This document shows positions 11,601 through 26,600 of a DNA stretch of 64,000 nucleotides, piece by piece. Every line of letters starts with the position of its first letter. Position 1 is the first letter of the stretch. A program made the translations under genes and the position numbers. The stretch comes from Rhea pennata (lineage: Eukaryota > Chordata > Aves > Rheiformes > Rheidae), in assembly GCF_028389875.1 (NCBI RefSeq), contig NC_084665.1, positions 3,534,001 to 3,598,000 of the forward strand, read 5' to 3'. Under the pieces are notes generated by a model. The model did no database searches, was not told the DNA's origin, and saw only the letters and a list, made by a program, of their open reading frames with translations.

Positions 11601-14600
11601 AGAATCAGTTTAAGCGCCCACACAAGGCTGAGCAGAAAACAGTATGTTATTTGACATATCCAGTAGCAAAGACTATAGAGGCATTAAAACTTTAAGTCAA
11701 GCAGATACTTCACAGCAACACGTTTTCACTGTGCTTGACTAAGGTGGAGTGCAGTTTCTTACAAGTAAGAAAAGACGTCTATTGCTCAGAAAGTATGGTC
11801 ATTCTAGACGTAGCAGATAGAAGAAAAAAAAATCAAACAAAATATCTTGCTTTTGGGACTACCTATTACTGAAGTAATTCAAATATTACATTCTGTGGTG
11901 CAGCAAATTTCAGCAGCTGTAAGATATTTGACTGAGACTTACGAATTCTAGAACAAAATTGGACTGCCAAAAAGCACAGAGTAAAGAATCAGATCTCACA
12001 GTATTTTTAGAGATAAAAAGCTACATAGGTTACAGGTGGAAATTTTGTTTCCAGAATTCTCTGCTCACCACAGATAATGAAGTTGTCATCTGCAACCAAG
12101 TATTAAATTCTTGGCAATTTAGCCGTGAGCTTAGAAGACTGCACTTTAGACAAAAGAAAGCGAGAAGTTAAAAATGAGCTCTTGGTTTATATTTCAATTC
12201 ATACACCAAAGCGTACAAATTCATACACAAATTTTTCAAACCTCTGTTCAGAAGAATTTGAAAAGTGCTTTCTTTAACCTGTCAACTGTCACAGTCCAGT
12301 TCAGTCTAATACATACACAGGTAGAACTGTCATTCTTTATGTGAACAGAAACATGCTCCCCATAAGGATTTCATGCTGTGGCCATAGGAACTAAGATTAC
12401 AGTGCTCTACAGACCTGGAAATGACAACTCCTTGCAGGTAAAATAGTTCAATAACCAGTAAGTATTGGCTGACTAATTGTTGCTGTCTGATCTTCGCTGC
12501 ATCAGTGAGAACTCCAAGCAAGTTTATTACAGACTAGAGACAAACACTGGTGGTGTAAACTGAGTCACTTCAGTATAACACAGTCCATGTCTTAACAGTA
12601 GTGTTAATGATCTGTATGAACATTTTAGTTAGTATTTCGCATTGCTGAATCGCAATAGCAAAACATGGAAACTGGACTGAACTACCATGCAGCTATTACT
12701 GACACTTACCAGGTACTACTTGACAAAACGCTTGTAGCTGCAGTTATAAACAGAAGCTCAGCATATCCTTCAAAAAGCTATTCTAAGCCTTTCCACACAC
12801 ACTTCAGAGAGCTTAGCAAAATATCATTCCAAATCCACTGGGGAAGGCTAGGTGCAAATTTAGAGGTTAGCCTTTTAATGGATCTGATCTTTAGTCTAAT
12901 TCAAATGCTGGTTGTATCTGTCCTTTCAGGTTAGACCTGAAAGATGAATGTTCTGAGCAGCCCCTACTTTTTACCCCACAAGAGGAACACACACGGAACA
13001 GCAACAAAAAAAATTCCGTTTCAGTGCTTTACTATTACTGTCAACATACTGCTTGATCCTAATTCAAGACATAGTGTTCAAATTATTTATTGTTTGTTAC
13101 ATTTACTTCAAATATTAGCCAACAAATAAAGGTAACAAAGAGGCTATGAAGACTCTTCAAATTGCATATTATTACAGTTAAAGAAGTATCTTTGCTTCAT
13201 GGATGCCTCCTTTCCCTCAGCCCCAAAGAAATTAAACACAGATTAAACAAAATGATCAATTTATACTGAACAAAAATTGTCTTCTGGAAAGAGGGACAGT
13301 TTTGTTTTGGGATTAATTATCCACTATACTCCTGAAAAGTACGCTGGGAACTTCATCACTGGTATAAGCATAGACTTCTCATCCTGAAGATGTTTATAGC
13401 TACTTTGCTAAAGAGAAACGTTTTTTGAATTGGCTATATACGTTTTTTTTTCTCTTTTAGAAAAAGACAAGTCATCTATCCTCATTGTATCACCTTTCAT
13501 TTGAGAATGCTGTTTAGAGTCACCTAACTCAAAGAGAGATAGGAAAAAAATGTTTCTGCTCAGATGCAATCTGTATTAAGAGTAGCAATATGCTCAATAC
13601 AGAAATGCTACTTTCTCAAAATACGTGCTTCTGTCCATTGTGTCAGCTACACATCCGCCATTAAGCTCCACTACATAAAAGTCTAAAAATCTAGACATGG
13701 AGCAACAGAATGGAGTAAGACAGCTTTATTCAGAAAACTGACAGTGCTTGAAACTTGATACATGAAAGTGTACTGCTGTCAATTGTAAACTGGATTTTAT
13801 TGCTAATCATTTTTTTAAATCTTACCTGTATGTTGTATGTTATTCTAATCCAAACACTGATTAAAATATAGCCTTTTTGTACAAAACCTCAACACATATT
13901 TAATAAAACTTGAAACTAAGCATGATTAATCAAGAACATATAACAATAACTATAGTTTATGAACAAGTAACTTTATATAAATTTTAAAGTAAATTTTATA
14001 TACTTTTAAAAATAAAGTTTATATAAAAATAACTACTTATGATTTATATAAAAGAGAACAGTCTACTTCATTTTGTTGAATGAAAAAGGGTCAACCTCGA
14101 TGTCTCTGAATAGCTTCCAGAAGTCAAGCTTTCAATACGCTAGTTGTAATTACTCACAAACATTTTGCGAGGCTTTGGTGTTTTAAAGGCAACAATTTAT
14201 CCACAGTAAATCTCAGAAAGCAAAGAGATATAAAAAAGGACCATAAGGATACGCTACACTGAAGATTTAGCATCAAGAATTACCCTTTACTCCATTCTTA
14301 CTTTTTAACTTCACAGGAAAACAGTCTTATCACATAAATACAAACAGCCATTTCGCACGGTGTTTTTTACCTGTAACAAGCAGTTCCATAAGGACATTCA
14401 GGCCGGTCGTCGCTGTTACGCTGCGTTATGATGTCTGTCTCATGATAATCATCATCATTAGGGTGACTGAACTGCTGAAAGTGAACAGGATTCTTCCTGT
14501 GAAACAAATACATGGTAAGAGCAGACTACTCCATTTATATATGAGAAGTGGAGATAAGAAAGGAACTAAGCTTCTTTTTCTGTAGTTACATAAAAAGTAA

Positions 14601-17600
14601 CCTTTAATGCAAAACCTAAGACCTAATTTCAAGGTAGACAAAAGAAAAGTTTGCTGTTTTAGCATGTTACAGAAAAGAAAATAGAACAGCAATTTTCCTG
14701 TTAGTCTTCGGTTTTACGTTTCAGACATCAAACATGCTGTGTGACAGCTTCGGTAGATCTTCAAATACTGGCACGTTGTTTCAAATGTAGCAGTTTACTG
14801 GATACCACATTGATTCTGTTATCAAGTTTACCTCGGCTACGATGGCATTTTGTTATTTGAAATATCCAATTCCAATCTGAACAAAGACTATATGAAGTTG
14901 CACCCACGCCACATAACAGCTCTGCGTGCAGTTGAGTCGTGCCAACGGCAGTGATACATTGGCACGTTACTGGTACGTCCAGCTTTTTGCTCTGCAACAT
15001 TGATGTAGTCAAAACCAAGATGAGAAAGCAGTGAAAATAAATATGTGCATCACTGAAGGAACCTTTTAACTGTTTCTAGTTGATCGATTTGTATGCACGT
15101 GACAGAGAACAAGGCAGCTCTCACAACAGGACTATGGGAACAGTTAGCTTTATGAAACCTTTCTAGCAACGTTAAATACAACAAAGACAAAATCTGTTGT
15201 AGTTTCAGAAGTTCATGTGAGAGAGCAAAACATACTTCAAAATTATGCCAGGGTGAACATGCTGTTACCAAAAGAAAATCTACACTTTTCCATGGGATTC
15301 TTGTTAGAGACACTCTCCACACGATACTTAAAAGCAAGGAATGTGAGATCTTTCAATAAACGGTGTGCAAAAAGGCATCCACAAATTCAGTGGATTACCG
15401 CACTGCTTTCCAGAGCACATCATCTCCAACGCATCTGCACAGATCACAAAAATAAAGCGCTTGCCTCGAACAAGAAGGAGGACGACCTAAAATTACTGGG
15501 TGCAGGGAGAACACCTGTGGAAGATCTGGCGAGGAGTCAGTGGCTGGTGGGGTACGCGGTGGCAGGCCCAGCACGTGAAGCCACACGCCGACCACGTTCC
15601 CACCAGGGCTGGGCATGCATGTTCTCTTTTGTCAACAACATCTGGGCAGCGGCTGCTCAAGGTTAGCACAGCTGAGAAAAGGAAACAGTCCCAGTAGATT
15701 TAAGGTGCCCTTACGAACGACGAGTCCTGCCTGGGCGCCCGACCCCTGTGTCCGACCGTGCCTCCAGCAGCCTCCCTTTGGCAACCCTCCTTGCTGTTCC
15801 CGGGCTGTTTGTGGTGTACATCCTTTATTAAATCTACCTTGTTAAACCCCTTATTAGCCTCGACCCTCTCTTGCCCACCTTGCGGTCACACTGGGTAATT
15901 ATGGCTTTAATTTATACCTGTTGTAGCTGCACTGCAAAACACTAAGTCAAAACAATTACTCTAGAGTTACAGTAACTTCTACTGTTCACCCAGGCCTCCT
16001 TTAGACCTCAAAAAAGATCAAAAATTTGTTATTAATACTTTTAACTCAACTTGTCTACTCTCTTTCACTCGAGGAATTCAAAAAGTAAGGTACAGATATA
16101 CTCAGTGAACTACCTGCCAAAGACACTGTGTCCCTTGGACCTACTTACATGTGTGGCAGGCTTCATCTCCTGGTCTTTTCTGAATGAAATATTTAGAACT
16201 ATACACATATATATATAAAGGCTCAGCACACTCATACACCTATTCAGTAAAGCTCTATAATACATCAGACTAACAAAAGAATAAAGTTTTGGACCAAAAA
16301 CGTGAATTTCAGCTTTAGAGATGACAGTTCAAGTCTATCACGTCTTCATTTAATCTTAGAAAAAGAGGTTGGGTTTTATTTCTTCTTTTTATTTTCTATT
16401 CTTCCAACTTGGGAAAGGCAAGTAACAGACAAAAAGAAAAGTGGAAAAGACAGCATTCAAAGAGTAAGTCCCTGGGCAATAACACAGCCAGAGGTACCGT
16501 ACACCGAGCACTCTGTCTCCTGATAAGATAATTTTTTAAAAATCTTTGAAAGTCTTCAGGCCAGCGCATAAGCAAAATCTGATGCTGAAGGATGAAGATA
16601 AAAAGATTCCCTGGAACGAGAGCCTGACATCAAGCTCAAGACTTTCAAAAGTAGTGTTTCCAAATTCATAAGTGAATAGACTGGCCTACGGTTTACAAAA
16701 TTAGTTCCTAAATTTAAGATATTTGTAAGAGAAATCTACTAAAATTGACTGACGTAACATTCAGTGTGTGCAATTTTAATAGGCACTTTGGTCACATACC
16801 ACAGTCATACCCAGAAGAAAAATATTTATAGGAGTTTACAAAATAAAGAATAGAACTCCTAAGAGCACATAGTTAACGCATAAGTGAAATTTTACAAATA
16901 AGAAAAATTTCTGAGTGGAGAATATTCATAAAGTCTGAGCGATATACAGAGATTTTGCTCACCTAAGAACTTCAAGGAAACACCACAGTTACCAAAGTAG
17001 TGCTCATCTGAGATGCAGATCCCTACAGTGGGTCTTGTTAGACAATACCTTTCGTAAGGCAAATGTAATGAATGACAGAGAAACCAATTACCTACCGCAG
17101 GAGAGCGCTCAAAGCAGGTCCTTTTCCTAGGAGCTCCTAAATCTATTTTCTGCTTGAGGAAAATGCTACACACAAAATACTAAATACACTACAAACTAGC
17201 TCCTTACAAACATCTGTTTATGTCAAGTATATGTTCTGCTAAACACACAAGTAAATGAAATGATTTGCTTTACTCTAATGCAGCCATCCCACAGATGCAG
17301 AAAGATGGCTAGTGGTTATACATTAAAAGTAAATTTTGAACGTTAGCTACAAGTACCAAGTTATTTTATCTTGCTGCGGACAGGGTAAGTTTTCTGGAAT
17401 TTCCTGAAGTGTAAGACTGGTAATTTCAATGCTTCATATTTACACACTTCTCCACAGAGTAAGATTTTCTATTGTATGTTATTTTATAGCATTTGTTTCT
17501 TAAAAGGCAATGCTTTCTGCTTTAAAATGAAGATCTAAGAACAGATATGCTCACACAAAACACTGATAACAAAGAATGTATTCCTTACACCCAAAATTTC

Positions 17601-20600
17601 TTTCTTTTTAAAAATTTCATCAGGAATGATTAATTCTAAGTTAAAGTCACAGCATAGTTCAATAACTAAAGCTTATGATTTGTTAGGTAGGTCCTCACAG
17701 TGAGCTTAAAACTTTTTATGGGTTACCAGCTACTCTTGGAATAGAATCAAGGTAAGACCTATGCATACATCCACTGTTTCTTTTTTTTTTTTTAATATAT
17801 CATTCCATAAAATCATGCCATATCTTTCCTTCTTTCAATCTTAAAGCAAACAGACACAATTAAAACTTTTATCCTCATCAAAGAAAAAAAGCTTATAATT
17901 AAATACTCCATTATCTTTTACCTACAGCGACATCAATTCAACATCCCCTAATGCCTAACACTATACTGTACTTTGGCATAGAGCAAGTTATACAACTTGG
18001 TTATGGTTAGTAGCTTCCTACTCTAAGCTAATCCAGACACAAGCTATGCACTCCTAGTCCATATTCACCTGTAACTAAAACTTGCCTTCCAAAGAATTAG
18101 GAATCTATCTCTCTTTATGCTATTTGTTTCTTATTTGTCTTTTGCTTACCAAAAGACTTTTTAAATAAAAAATTGTAATGAATTTCCCATTTCTTCTTCG
18201 ATGTGATAATAAATTACTACTTAATAATATATTAGATTAAGCAAGTTTTAATTTTGCTTTACCTGTAACAGCCTGCTCCATACATGCAAGGTGTCCTCTT
18301 ATGCTTGATCTGTTTGGAGAGCTCTGAAGCATCAAAGCTTCCAGTTGAATCAGAAATTTCAGTCTTGTAATCCAAATTTGTATCAGGCTCATGAGTCTCT
18401 TCCTCAGCACCATAATTCGGAGAAGTTCCGCCCCCGTGAGCTTGCTGGCTTGTAGAACCAGTAATCTGTTCTTTCTTTTCCATTTCCTCAATTCTACCTG
18501 ATTTACTGGAGATCTGACCTGTTGCTTTAGATCTTTTACTATTCAGCTGCCTACTTTTTTTTTCCATAGAACTTCCAGGGTTTTTTGTTTCAGTCCTGCC
18601 ATTTCCTTCCACGTTTCTCATGGTACTCTCAAGAGGAAATGTAGATGTATTCTGTGGAACAAGGTTACATTTTGAAGGACCTGAACATTTACACTCTTCA
18701 GAATTAAAAGCATTAAGATCAAACTGTCACTTCTCATCATTTTCTCCAGTTTTCAAAATCATCTCTGCTTTTCACAAATCAGCTACTGAACTAATACAGT
18801 TGTCAAATGAAAGATTTAAGTTAAAATACACACATAAAACAATGGAAAATTTATCCTTGAGCTCCTGCTCTCTGCCTTTGTTCCCTCACAACATGAATAG
18901 GCTCCTCTCCCACCCCACCACCACAGATTGTGAATAATTTAAGAACTTCTTTGGGAGTGCTTCTCCTTAGTGTGGGTTATACATGTGAAGATATGATAGA
19001 CTCTAGAATAACATAATTCCCGTAAAAAAAAAAAAAAATCAGTTTTAGTCCTTTAAGTACTGAGATATCGGGAGATAATGGAATCAGTATGTACCTCGAG
19101 ATTAACCCCATCTCTCATGCACCTTAAATGCTTTAGGTCAGAACTCTATCTGCATGATAAAACCGTTTGTTAGGAAATACTGTCATGCAAAAATTTCACT
19201 TTTGACAAATCCTGCATTGTAAGTTTTGGAATATATACACACTTAAAATCAAAGATACATCTATACCTTAGAAAAAGAATATGTGATAACACAACCAAAA
19301 CCAGTGCATTGTACAGATAAAGGCACTATCTGGAAGTACACAAATACTGAGGGCTGAACTACTTTGATACACTACTGAACAATTCGAAGTCTATACTCTC
19401 TACAGCTTATTACGTGGAGGTTCCCCTCCAATAAACTTATCTTCATCTTACAGCGATGTATTTGGAAGAGCTTGAAAATCAGCGAGTGGTTTCCTATTTG
19501 ATTTTGTTGCTTTAAACACAGGAGTAACAAAATGTTAACCAAAACCAGAGACAATTATATTTAAGAAGCAAGACAGGCAAATGCAGCAAGATGATCAAGA
19601 AAAGGCAAATTCAGCATTAATATCAAATGATCCTGACAACAGCATATTTAGCAAGTCAACTCAGAGATAGAGAAGACTCCATTATCTGAGACTCACAAAA
19701 AAGGCCTGGCAAACAACCTTAGTTTAGGAAAATAAGCCTTCATTTGCAAGAAAAACGATTACATTTTTTTTCTTAATTTACCTCTCCCTCTTGTGACTAG
19801 TCTCTACTCCATACTTTTAATCCATTCCATACATAATTGGATAATAATCCATTACATAATGAGAGTAAGTCTATTCAATCTTACTATCAGGACTAATTTT
19901 TTTAAAAGATTGTATTCGGGCAAAACTATGAACAGGAGTTCCAATAATCCCCACACTACTTATAATGTGTTAGACCCCACTACCACCTGGCAGCTGGCTG
20001 CAACTTAGACAAATTAAGATTCTTTTTACTTCTTTCCCTGCAATAGACTCTTCCAATCAGCTCATATGTAACAGCAGGAAAATTATTTTGAGTTTGATAT
20101 CAAAACTTAAATCTTTTAAGCTTTCTAGGAATATTAATTTTGCTTGCACTAACAAATGATTTTTCCCGAGAAGTTCTAAAGATGCTTTCTTACATTGTGT
20201 TTGAGATAAGAATGGTTTATGAAATTATTTAATAGGAAGAAAATAAGTAAGGTGTTATACTTCGAAACTGCAAAATAAGATTTATGTAATCTCTCATTTA
20301 TAATCTGACAAAGAGAAAGCAGTGCTGCAGTTAACGTACCTATTCAACAGAGCTTACCACTCAGAACACCTCTTGAAATTAGAAGATACTACTATATCAA
20401 AACTATGCCAGAGAGTAAGCTCTCTATGAGATCACTTCAATTAAAGATTTAAATAAGATTTTTTTAAAAGTAATAGTAATTTTCACTGTCAAACTCATTA
20501 AACATACTAATTAATTGCATACTGAAGTATTTTATCAGATACATAATATGCACAGCAATTTTTCTGTCAGAGATTAGAAGCTCCTCTAGAGGTTATTCAT

Positions 20601-23600
20601 TTAAGAAAAAGAATATTCAATACAAGCCACAGTTTGTTCTCATTAGAACATGCTTTTGTTTATCATTGATAATGGTCCTTGTCTTTTCATTATTAGCAGA
20701 GCGTTACTAGTAAGCACCTAACTGCCTATAAAGCAGTTTTACTTTGCAGACACACAGACACATTGACCAGCCAGACTCACTGCAATGGACTGCTCTTGAC
20801 TTCAGATAATTTTTGTGCGTCAGATTTTTAAATATAGGCACAGCCACATTCCCTGCTATCTTTCTTCAAAACATAGCAGTTGCTATGCCACATACCGTAG
20901 ATTTCCAATCATGAAACTTAACCAACTAGAATGTTACTAGGCTGGGCAAAATTCAGAGTTACATTACATCAGTTTTGTACCATCATCTATCCCTAAAAAA
21001 GGCTCTCAGGAAAAGAAATCACACACCAAGCCATTCCGCATCACTTGCTGTAAGGCAAGAACAACGTTCTGTAGAACATTCAGGGTTTAAATTCTAGGTC
21101 CTGTGAAGGAGGTACAGAAAGCCACCAACAGCTCTCTGAAGTCAAGTAGCTCTTCCAGGATCCTTGCGGCAAAGTGAGCTGGCACTTCAACATAATCACT
21201 CGAACACAACAGATTACATACAGAACACACAGAGCATAGACCCAACCTTAAACTATGGCATTGCCAACTACATTCATATTTCTTGAAATAACAGAGTTTT
21301 GCCTTGAGCAAAAACAATTACCTGAGAGTAAGGGACAGTGATGGAAAGACAGCCCTCTTGATACTGCTCTTCATCTTTACAAGCCTCTGTAATTTCTTCA
21401 GAAGTCAATCTTCTTCTCTTCTGCACATTTATTTCTCTTTTTGATGGTTTTATATTACTTTCTTCCCTTCCTTGGTCTCTTTCCATACCACCACCTTTAG
21501 GAGAAAAATGAAAGGGTACTTTTGGAATGCAACTTTTACAGTGAAATCCTGATCACATTAGAAATCTAGAGCTTTCTAAGATATAGGAATAGGTGAAAAA
21601 CGATCCTAAGCAGAACACTGGGCAAAAAGCATGAGAGATGGCAGTAGCTGTTCACATACTCGTTCAGTAACACGTTTGTCACTTCCTCTCCTCTCAAGCA
21701 GACTCTGTTTATGAGCATTTCCATTGCATGTTTTAGACTGAAATGGATGCTTGAGAAGAAATTCTAGGAAAAAATTTGGTTTGTGGTAAAGGATATTTTA
21801 GACTGATCATATCAGTACGACTGATAAATTGTCAATTACACAATAGCAGCTGATAAAGTAAATGAAATATCCAAGGATGCTTTTTTTGATATAAACCTTT
21901 CCTGTAACCATTGCTTAGGACTACCAATATAAACACACAAATGTAAATTATGACAAAACAGAATCATTGTGCATCTACTTGTCTACTCAATCACATCACA
22001 CTTTACCATGCGATCAGCTAATAACTGATGGAAATTCAGAGAACACTGTTCTGCTTCAGGAAACATGTTCTCTAGACTAAAGTATCTTCCAGATACACAG
22101 ATAGGAGACAAGCAAGGCAATTGTCCCATTTTTATTATGGCCCCACCTGCTGCAAAATGTATTCATAAGGAAAATATTTGTTGCCGTTTTATACAGCTTC
22201 AAAATCTCTTCCCTTTGAAAAAATAAAGACATCACAAAGACACTTGAGGGAAGCAAAGAGTTTTTGCACATTTTAATGTCAGGCCTCAAAACAACAAATC
22301 AGTGCTCCCTTTCTAGTAGAAAGGGAAATACGAAAAGGAAAAAACTAAACAGTCTTTTTGTTCTACTCTTTTACTTTTCCTGTTCTTCATTTTGTGACAA
22401 ATGACATTGATTTTTCAAAAAAAGGGTAATAGACAACTCTATTTGCCTGGAGAAGACAAGAAAGGTTCAGATAAAAGTTATGGCTAATGTCTTATAAGTG
22501 CTCTAACATAAGGCCAGGGGGGAAGCCAAGAAGAAAGCGGAAAGGTTAGAAGAGAGATGTACTGCACTGAGTTTAGAACAGAGTAAGAAACAAACAAGGA
22601 AGGAGTTAAAGAACAACAGGAGCAAAATAACCTTCTTTTCACATTCTTGGTCAGTTGTACCAGAATTAAGAGCAATTGCTGACTATGTTACAGGTAGTGA
22701 ATTAAGTCCATACAACCTGTCTAAGAAATGGGATAGGATCACAAACAGATCGCTCTGTATACCAATAACTTAGAAAGACAATAGAGAAACTCAGGTCCAC
22801 AAAAACCTTTGGAAGATGGTAGTTACGACCAGCACTGCAGAGAGCGCTGTCTTAATGTTGGAGCGATGCTGTGGAAACCCTAAAATAGTTAACAAGACTC
22901 AAGGACAAGCAAGAGAGGATATCATAAAACAGTATTGAAAAGCACAATCAGCTCCAGCTAAATAACCTCGAGGAAACCAGGACACTTTGAAGAATGAGAG
23001 GTGCAGACAAGACAAAAAAGCAGAATAACCCAGAGTAACCTTACATTCATTAAGGCTTATTAACATATTAAACTACACACCCCTAAACGAGTAATGAGAT
23101 GGAAATGACGTGATAATGATGCTACCGCCTTCTTCTCTGCTTCTCATGCTAATTAACAGGAATGTTAAAGCGCAAGCACAGAGCAAATATGTGATGTAAT
23201 AAAAATTGTAACCAACCAAAAAAATTGTACAAAATACTCCCTGAAAGTGTGTATAAATAAAGAATGTGCAGGGAAGAAGGCGAGCTAGTTTTGTGGATCT
23301 ACCACCTAGCACCCATCTCTGCAAAGAAATTAAATAAACAAGTATCTCAACCCTGTGTGTCTATTAGGTGCTTGCACACTAGGTAACAGCACCCAGGTTT
23401 AGGACAACATTAAGACAGAAAGGTAAAAAATAACACACTCTCTCACCCTCCTCCCTTCCCACGCTCCCCTTCTCTCTCTCTCCCTCCTTCTCTTTCCCCT
23501 TCTACCTTCCTCTCCCTCCCCTTCTCTCCTTCTCCCTCCTTCTCCTTCCCCTTCTACCTTCCTCTCCCTCCCTCTCTCTCCTTCTCCCATTTCTTTAGTC

Positions 23601-26600
23601 ACAAGCTCCCAGTGACTAAAGTTGGACATGCTAGAAAATGTTCTTGGAGTTGTGCCAATATGGCAACCTTGTCTGTCCCTGACATAGACTAGGCATGCTA
23701 TTCTGCTGCTGCTACTGCTGATACAGCAGTACTTACTTTGGCAAGAAACACGTACACTGCAAAAAACTGCTCCTAGAAAGAAATTTTGGAATAGTGATCC
23801 AATACGACTTAGTTACAGTTTACAAACGCACACAACCTCTGCACAAACACCTCCAACACCCGTGAAACTGGGAGAACCTATGGGCAATACATCAGTGACT
23901 TAAATGTGAATGATACTTGGAATTAAATGTACAGAAACTGCCTAGAATTTACACCCTAAGCAAAACACGAAAGTTTATAGGAATGGGCTCAAGAACATCA
24001 GATGGTCAGCAGCCCTAAAAGAGTTATAGCTGGTATAAAAAGGGGAACAGGAAGAAGAACTAACTGATCAAAAAGAACTGTATAATGCCTATTTGACTGA
24101 TGACAAAAGAGACAACAGAATTCAGTCTATGTCACCTGCTAGGCCCAAAATGTGGAGAGAAAAGTAATAAAAACTTTCTACTACCACATTTATAATTTAA
24201 AAAAAGGAAATCAAAGCAGATTAATGTATATTAGTATGCAACGGTACTGCACTGCACATCTACCTTCTTTCACTACAGGGTCAGAAAGCCTCTGAACCAT
24301 GAGGTCTCCTTTCAGCATCCAAGATGGTAGCACTCTCTTTCTTTGAATACATTTTAATTGTTTGCATTCACGATCATCCGGAGATGGCACCTGAAACAAC
24401 ATTTACTGTTCAGTATCTTTTTCCAGTCATAAAAGAGGAAAAAACAAAAACTAGAACACAAGTTTGCACACAGTTATGTCCTTCAAACAAAGCCTGTATT
24501 ACTTTCAAGGTGGTGCCAGTTACCTGAAAATTTTCATTGTTCCCACTAACTCAGAAAAAAAAAGAACATTTATAGAAGTCTTCATTCAATGGAAAACACC
24601 TTAGCCCTTTGGAACAAGTATGTAAGAGACTACAGACTAAAACTTCAATGGAACAGCTTTGCCAACACCTTGCTATATAGTTTGCACATACAGAGATAGC
24701 AAAACAGCAAGTTTAATATAAACAAATGCCTATTTGTCAAAAAGCAGAGAAGTCTTGCCAGTATTCTTTCAATTCTTCTGTTAAGAAACCATACTTTAAA
24801 TCTTGTCTAGAAAAATAAATTAAATAAACCAAACTCATGTTTAGTACATGCTTATTTACTGAGAGTGATACTGTCTGTCTGAATTTCTATTTAAAAAGTG
24901 GTAAAGATCTCAGCTTCAGTAAGTCTCACATTTCATTTACTGTATTTAGTCATTATCGACAGTCAAATCATGCTGTCCACATATCCCTTCTTGCACTATA
25001 TTGCTAGAAACACAACATAAGATTAAAGAAAAATCCCACTGGCTCCAAATACTAGCTATCAGACTGCCTGAAAAATGGTTATTTGACTCAGCAAGAGTAC
25101 TAGAACAAAAATCACTTGCTTTGAAAACTCTGTTCGGTTGGGCAGGATGCTGGCTGCCAGGGAAAAACAGGAGGGTTATTTATTATTTATTCGTGTTCTT
25201 ATGGGTCTTGGCAATACAACTCAATCACACCTGTACGACTTAAAAGAAACAGGTTGCTAGTACAATACAAACAGATATTACTTAAAGCCGGCACAAGACA
25301 TCTGCAGTCTAGCTGCAGTATCTCCAAAGAGAAATTTCAGAAGCTTTTAGGCAGGGTGAAGGAGCAGTCATTCATTTTTCTAGGGCTTCACAGATACTTA
25401 GGGGGTAGCTCCTGATATACCCCCAAGACCAGAATTTCATGTTGTTTTGTAGTACCAAACTCATCTATAGTACTGTTAGCTCCAAATATTCATGTAGCAA
25501 CAGCAATTTTCACACATTCCAGAGAACAACTATAATTATAACATACGTATAGACATACATAAAGAATACAATCCAAATCAATAAAAATATGGTATTTTGA
25601 GCAAACAACTTTGTCAGAGCTTAGTTCTTGGGGACAAAAAAAAAAGAAAGGTTAACAAAATACAATACCTTTACCTAACTTTCAACCCATACTCACAAAT
25701 ACTAATATTTAATGAAATGATTAAGCACTCACCAAATGTCTGCAAGCAGTCTCAGTTTTTCTTAGTTCTGTGGTTCCCTGGACCTCAGAACTGGAACATT
25801 CTGGTTCTATTAAAGATGGACTAGAAAACATTTTAATAGGATGAACGCTTGGCGTTTCTTCTGCATTAGCCTCCTGACATTTTCTGAAAAAAGCAAAAGA
25901 GATTTTATCTACTCAAACATATCATGAATATAAATATGCTTGAGTGTTTTTACTCAAGCATAAAAGTACATCTGAACTTTTGCCATTAATACACTTGTAA
26001 ATTAAATGCACCATGCTACTAAATAAACTTGAAGAAGAAATAAACATACCTTCCTTTCTCACTTCAGTTGAGAGCATGACAGTTTTTGAACAAAAACTTT
26101 TTTCAGTCATTGCTGACCCCCATTGTGGTGCAGGTTATTGTTTTTTGTTTGTTTGTTTTTAAAGATGTAAGATATGATAGTCACTGCTATGATAAAACTT
26201 TGAGAGTTGAAATTACAGCTTAGAATTTGCTTTACTGGAAACCATTTTGTCAGTTTTTTATAATACTAATCCTTCCTAAATAAATTTTTATACAGACACA
26301 CATATGAGAAATAGCACAGAAATGTGTATACAAATTATAGACATTCTTCTCACTCTGACCTTTTAATTCAAAAAAGGTACTTGACTCACTAGACATAATC
26401 CCTTGCATTCACCTTTGATGTAGTTTTCACACTGCATTTAAGACATTTATCATAGGTTAGCATACAGCAAACTATTTTACCCTAAAATTAAAACAGTATC
26501 TCCTTTACTGAAAGCTTTTCTTTCCCCCCCTTTTTTTTTAAAAAAAAAACAAGAACAGTTAAGGTCAAAATGTGAACATCAGTATATAAACCAAACATAT

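Noticed and set aside
15217..15666. Open frame of about 149 codons in APLF intron 7
   Set aside because: It crosses the left edge of the candidate LTR, has no recognisable protein features, and the GC-rich part explains its length.
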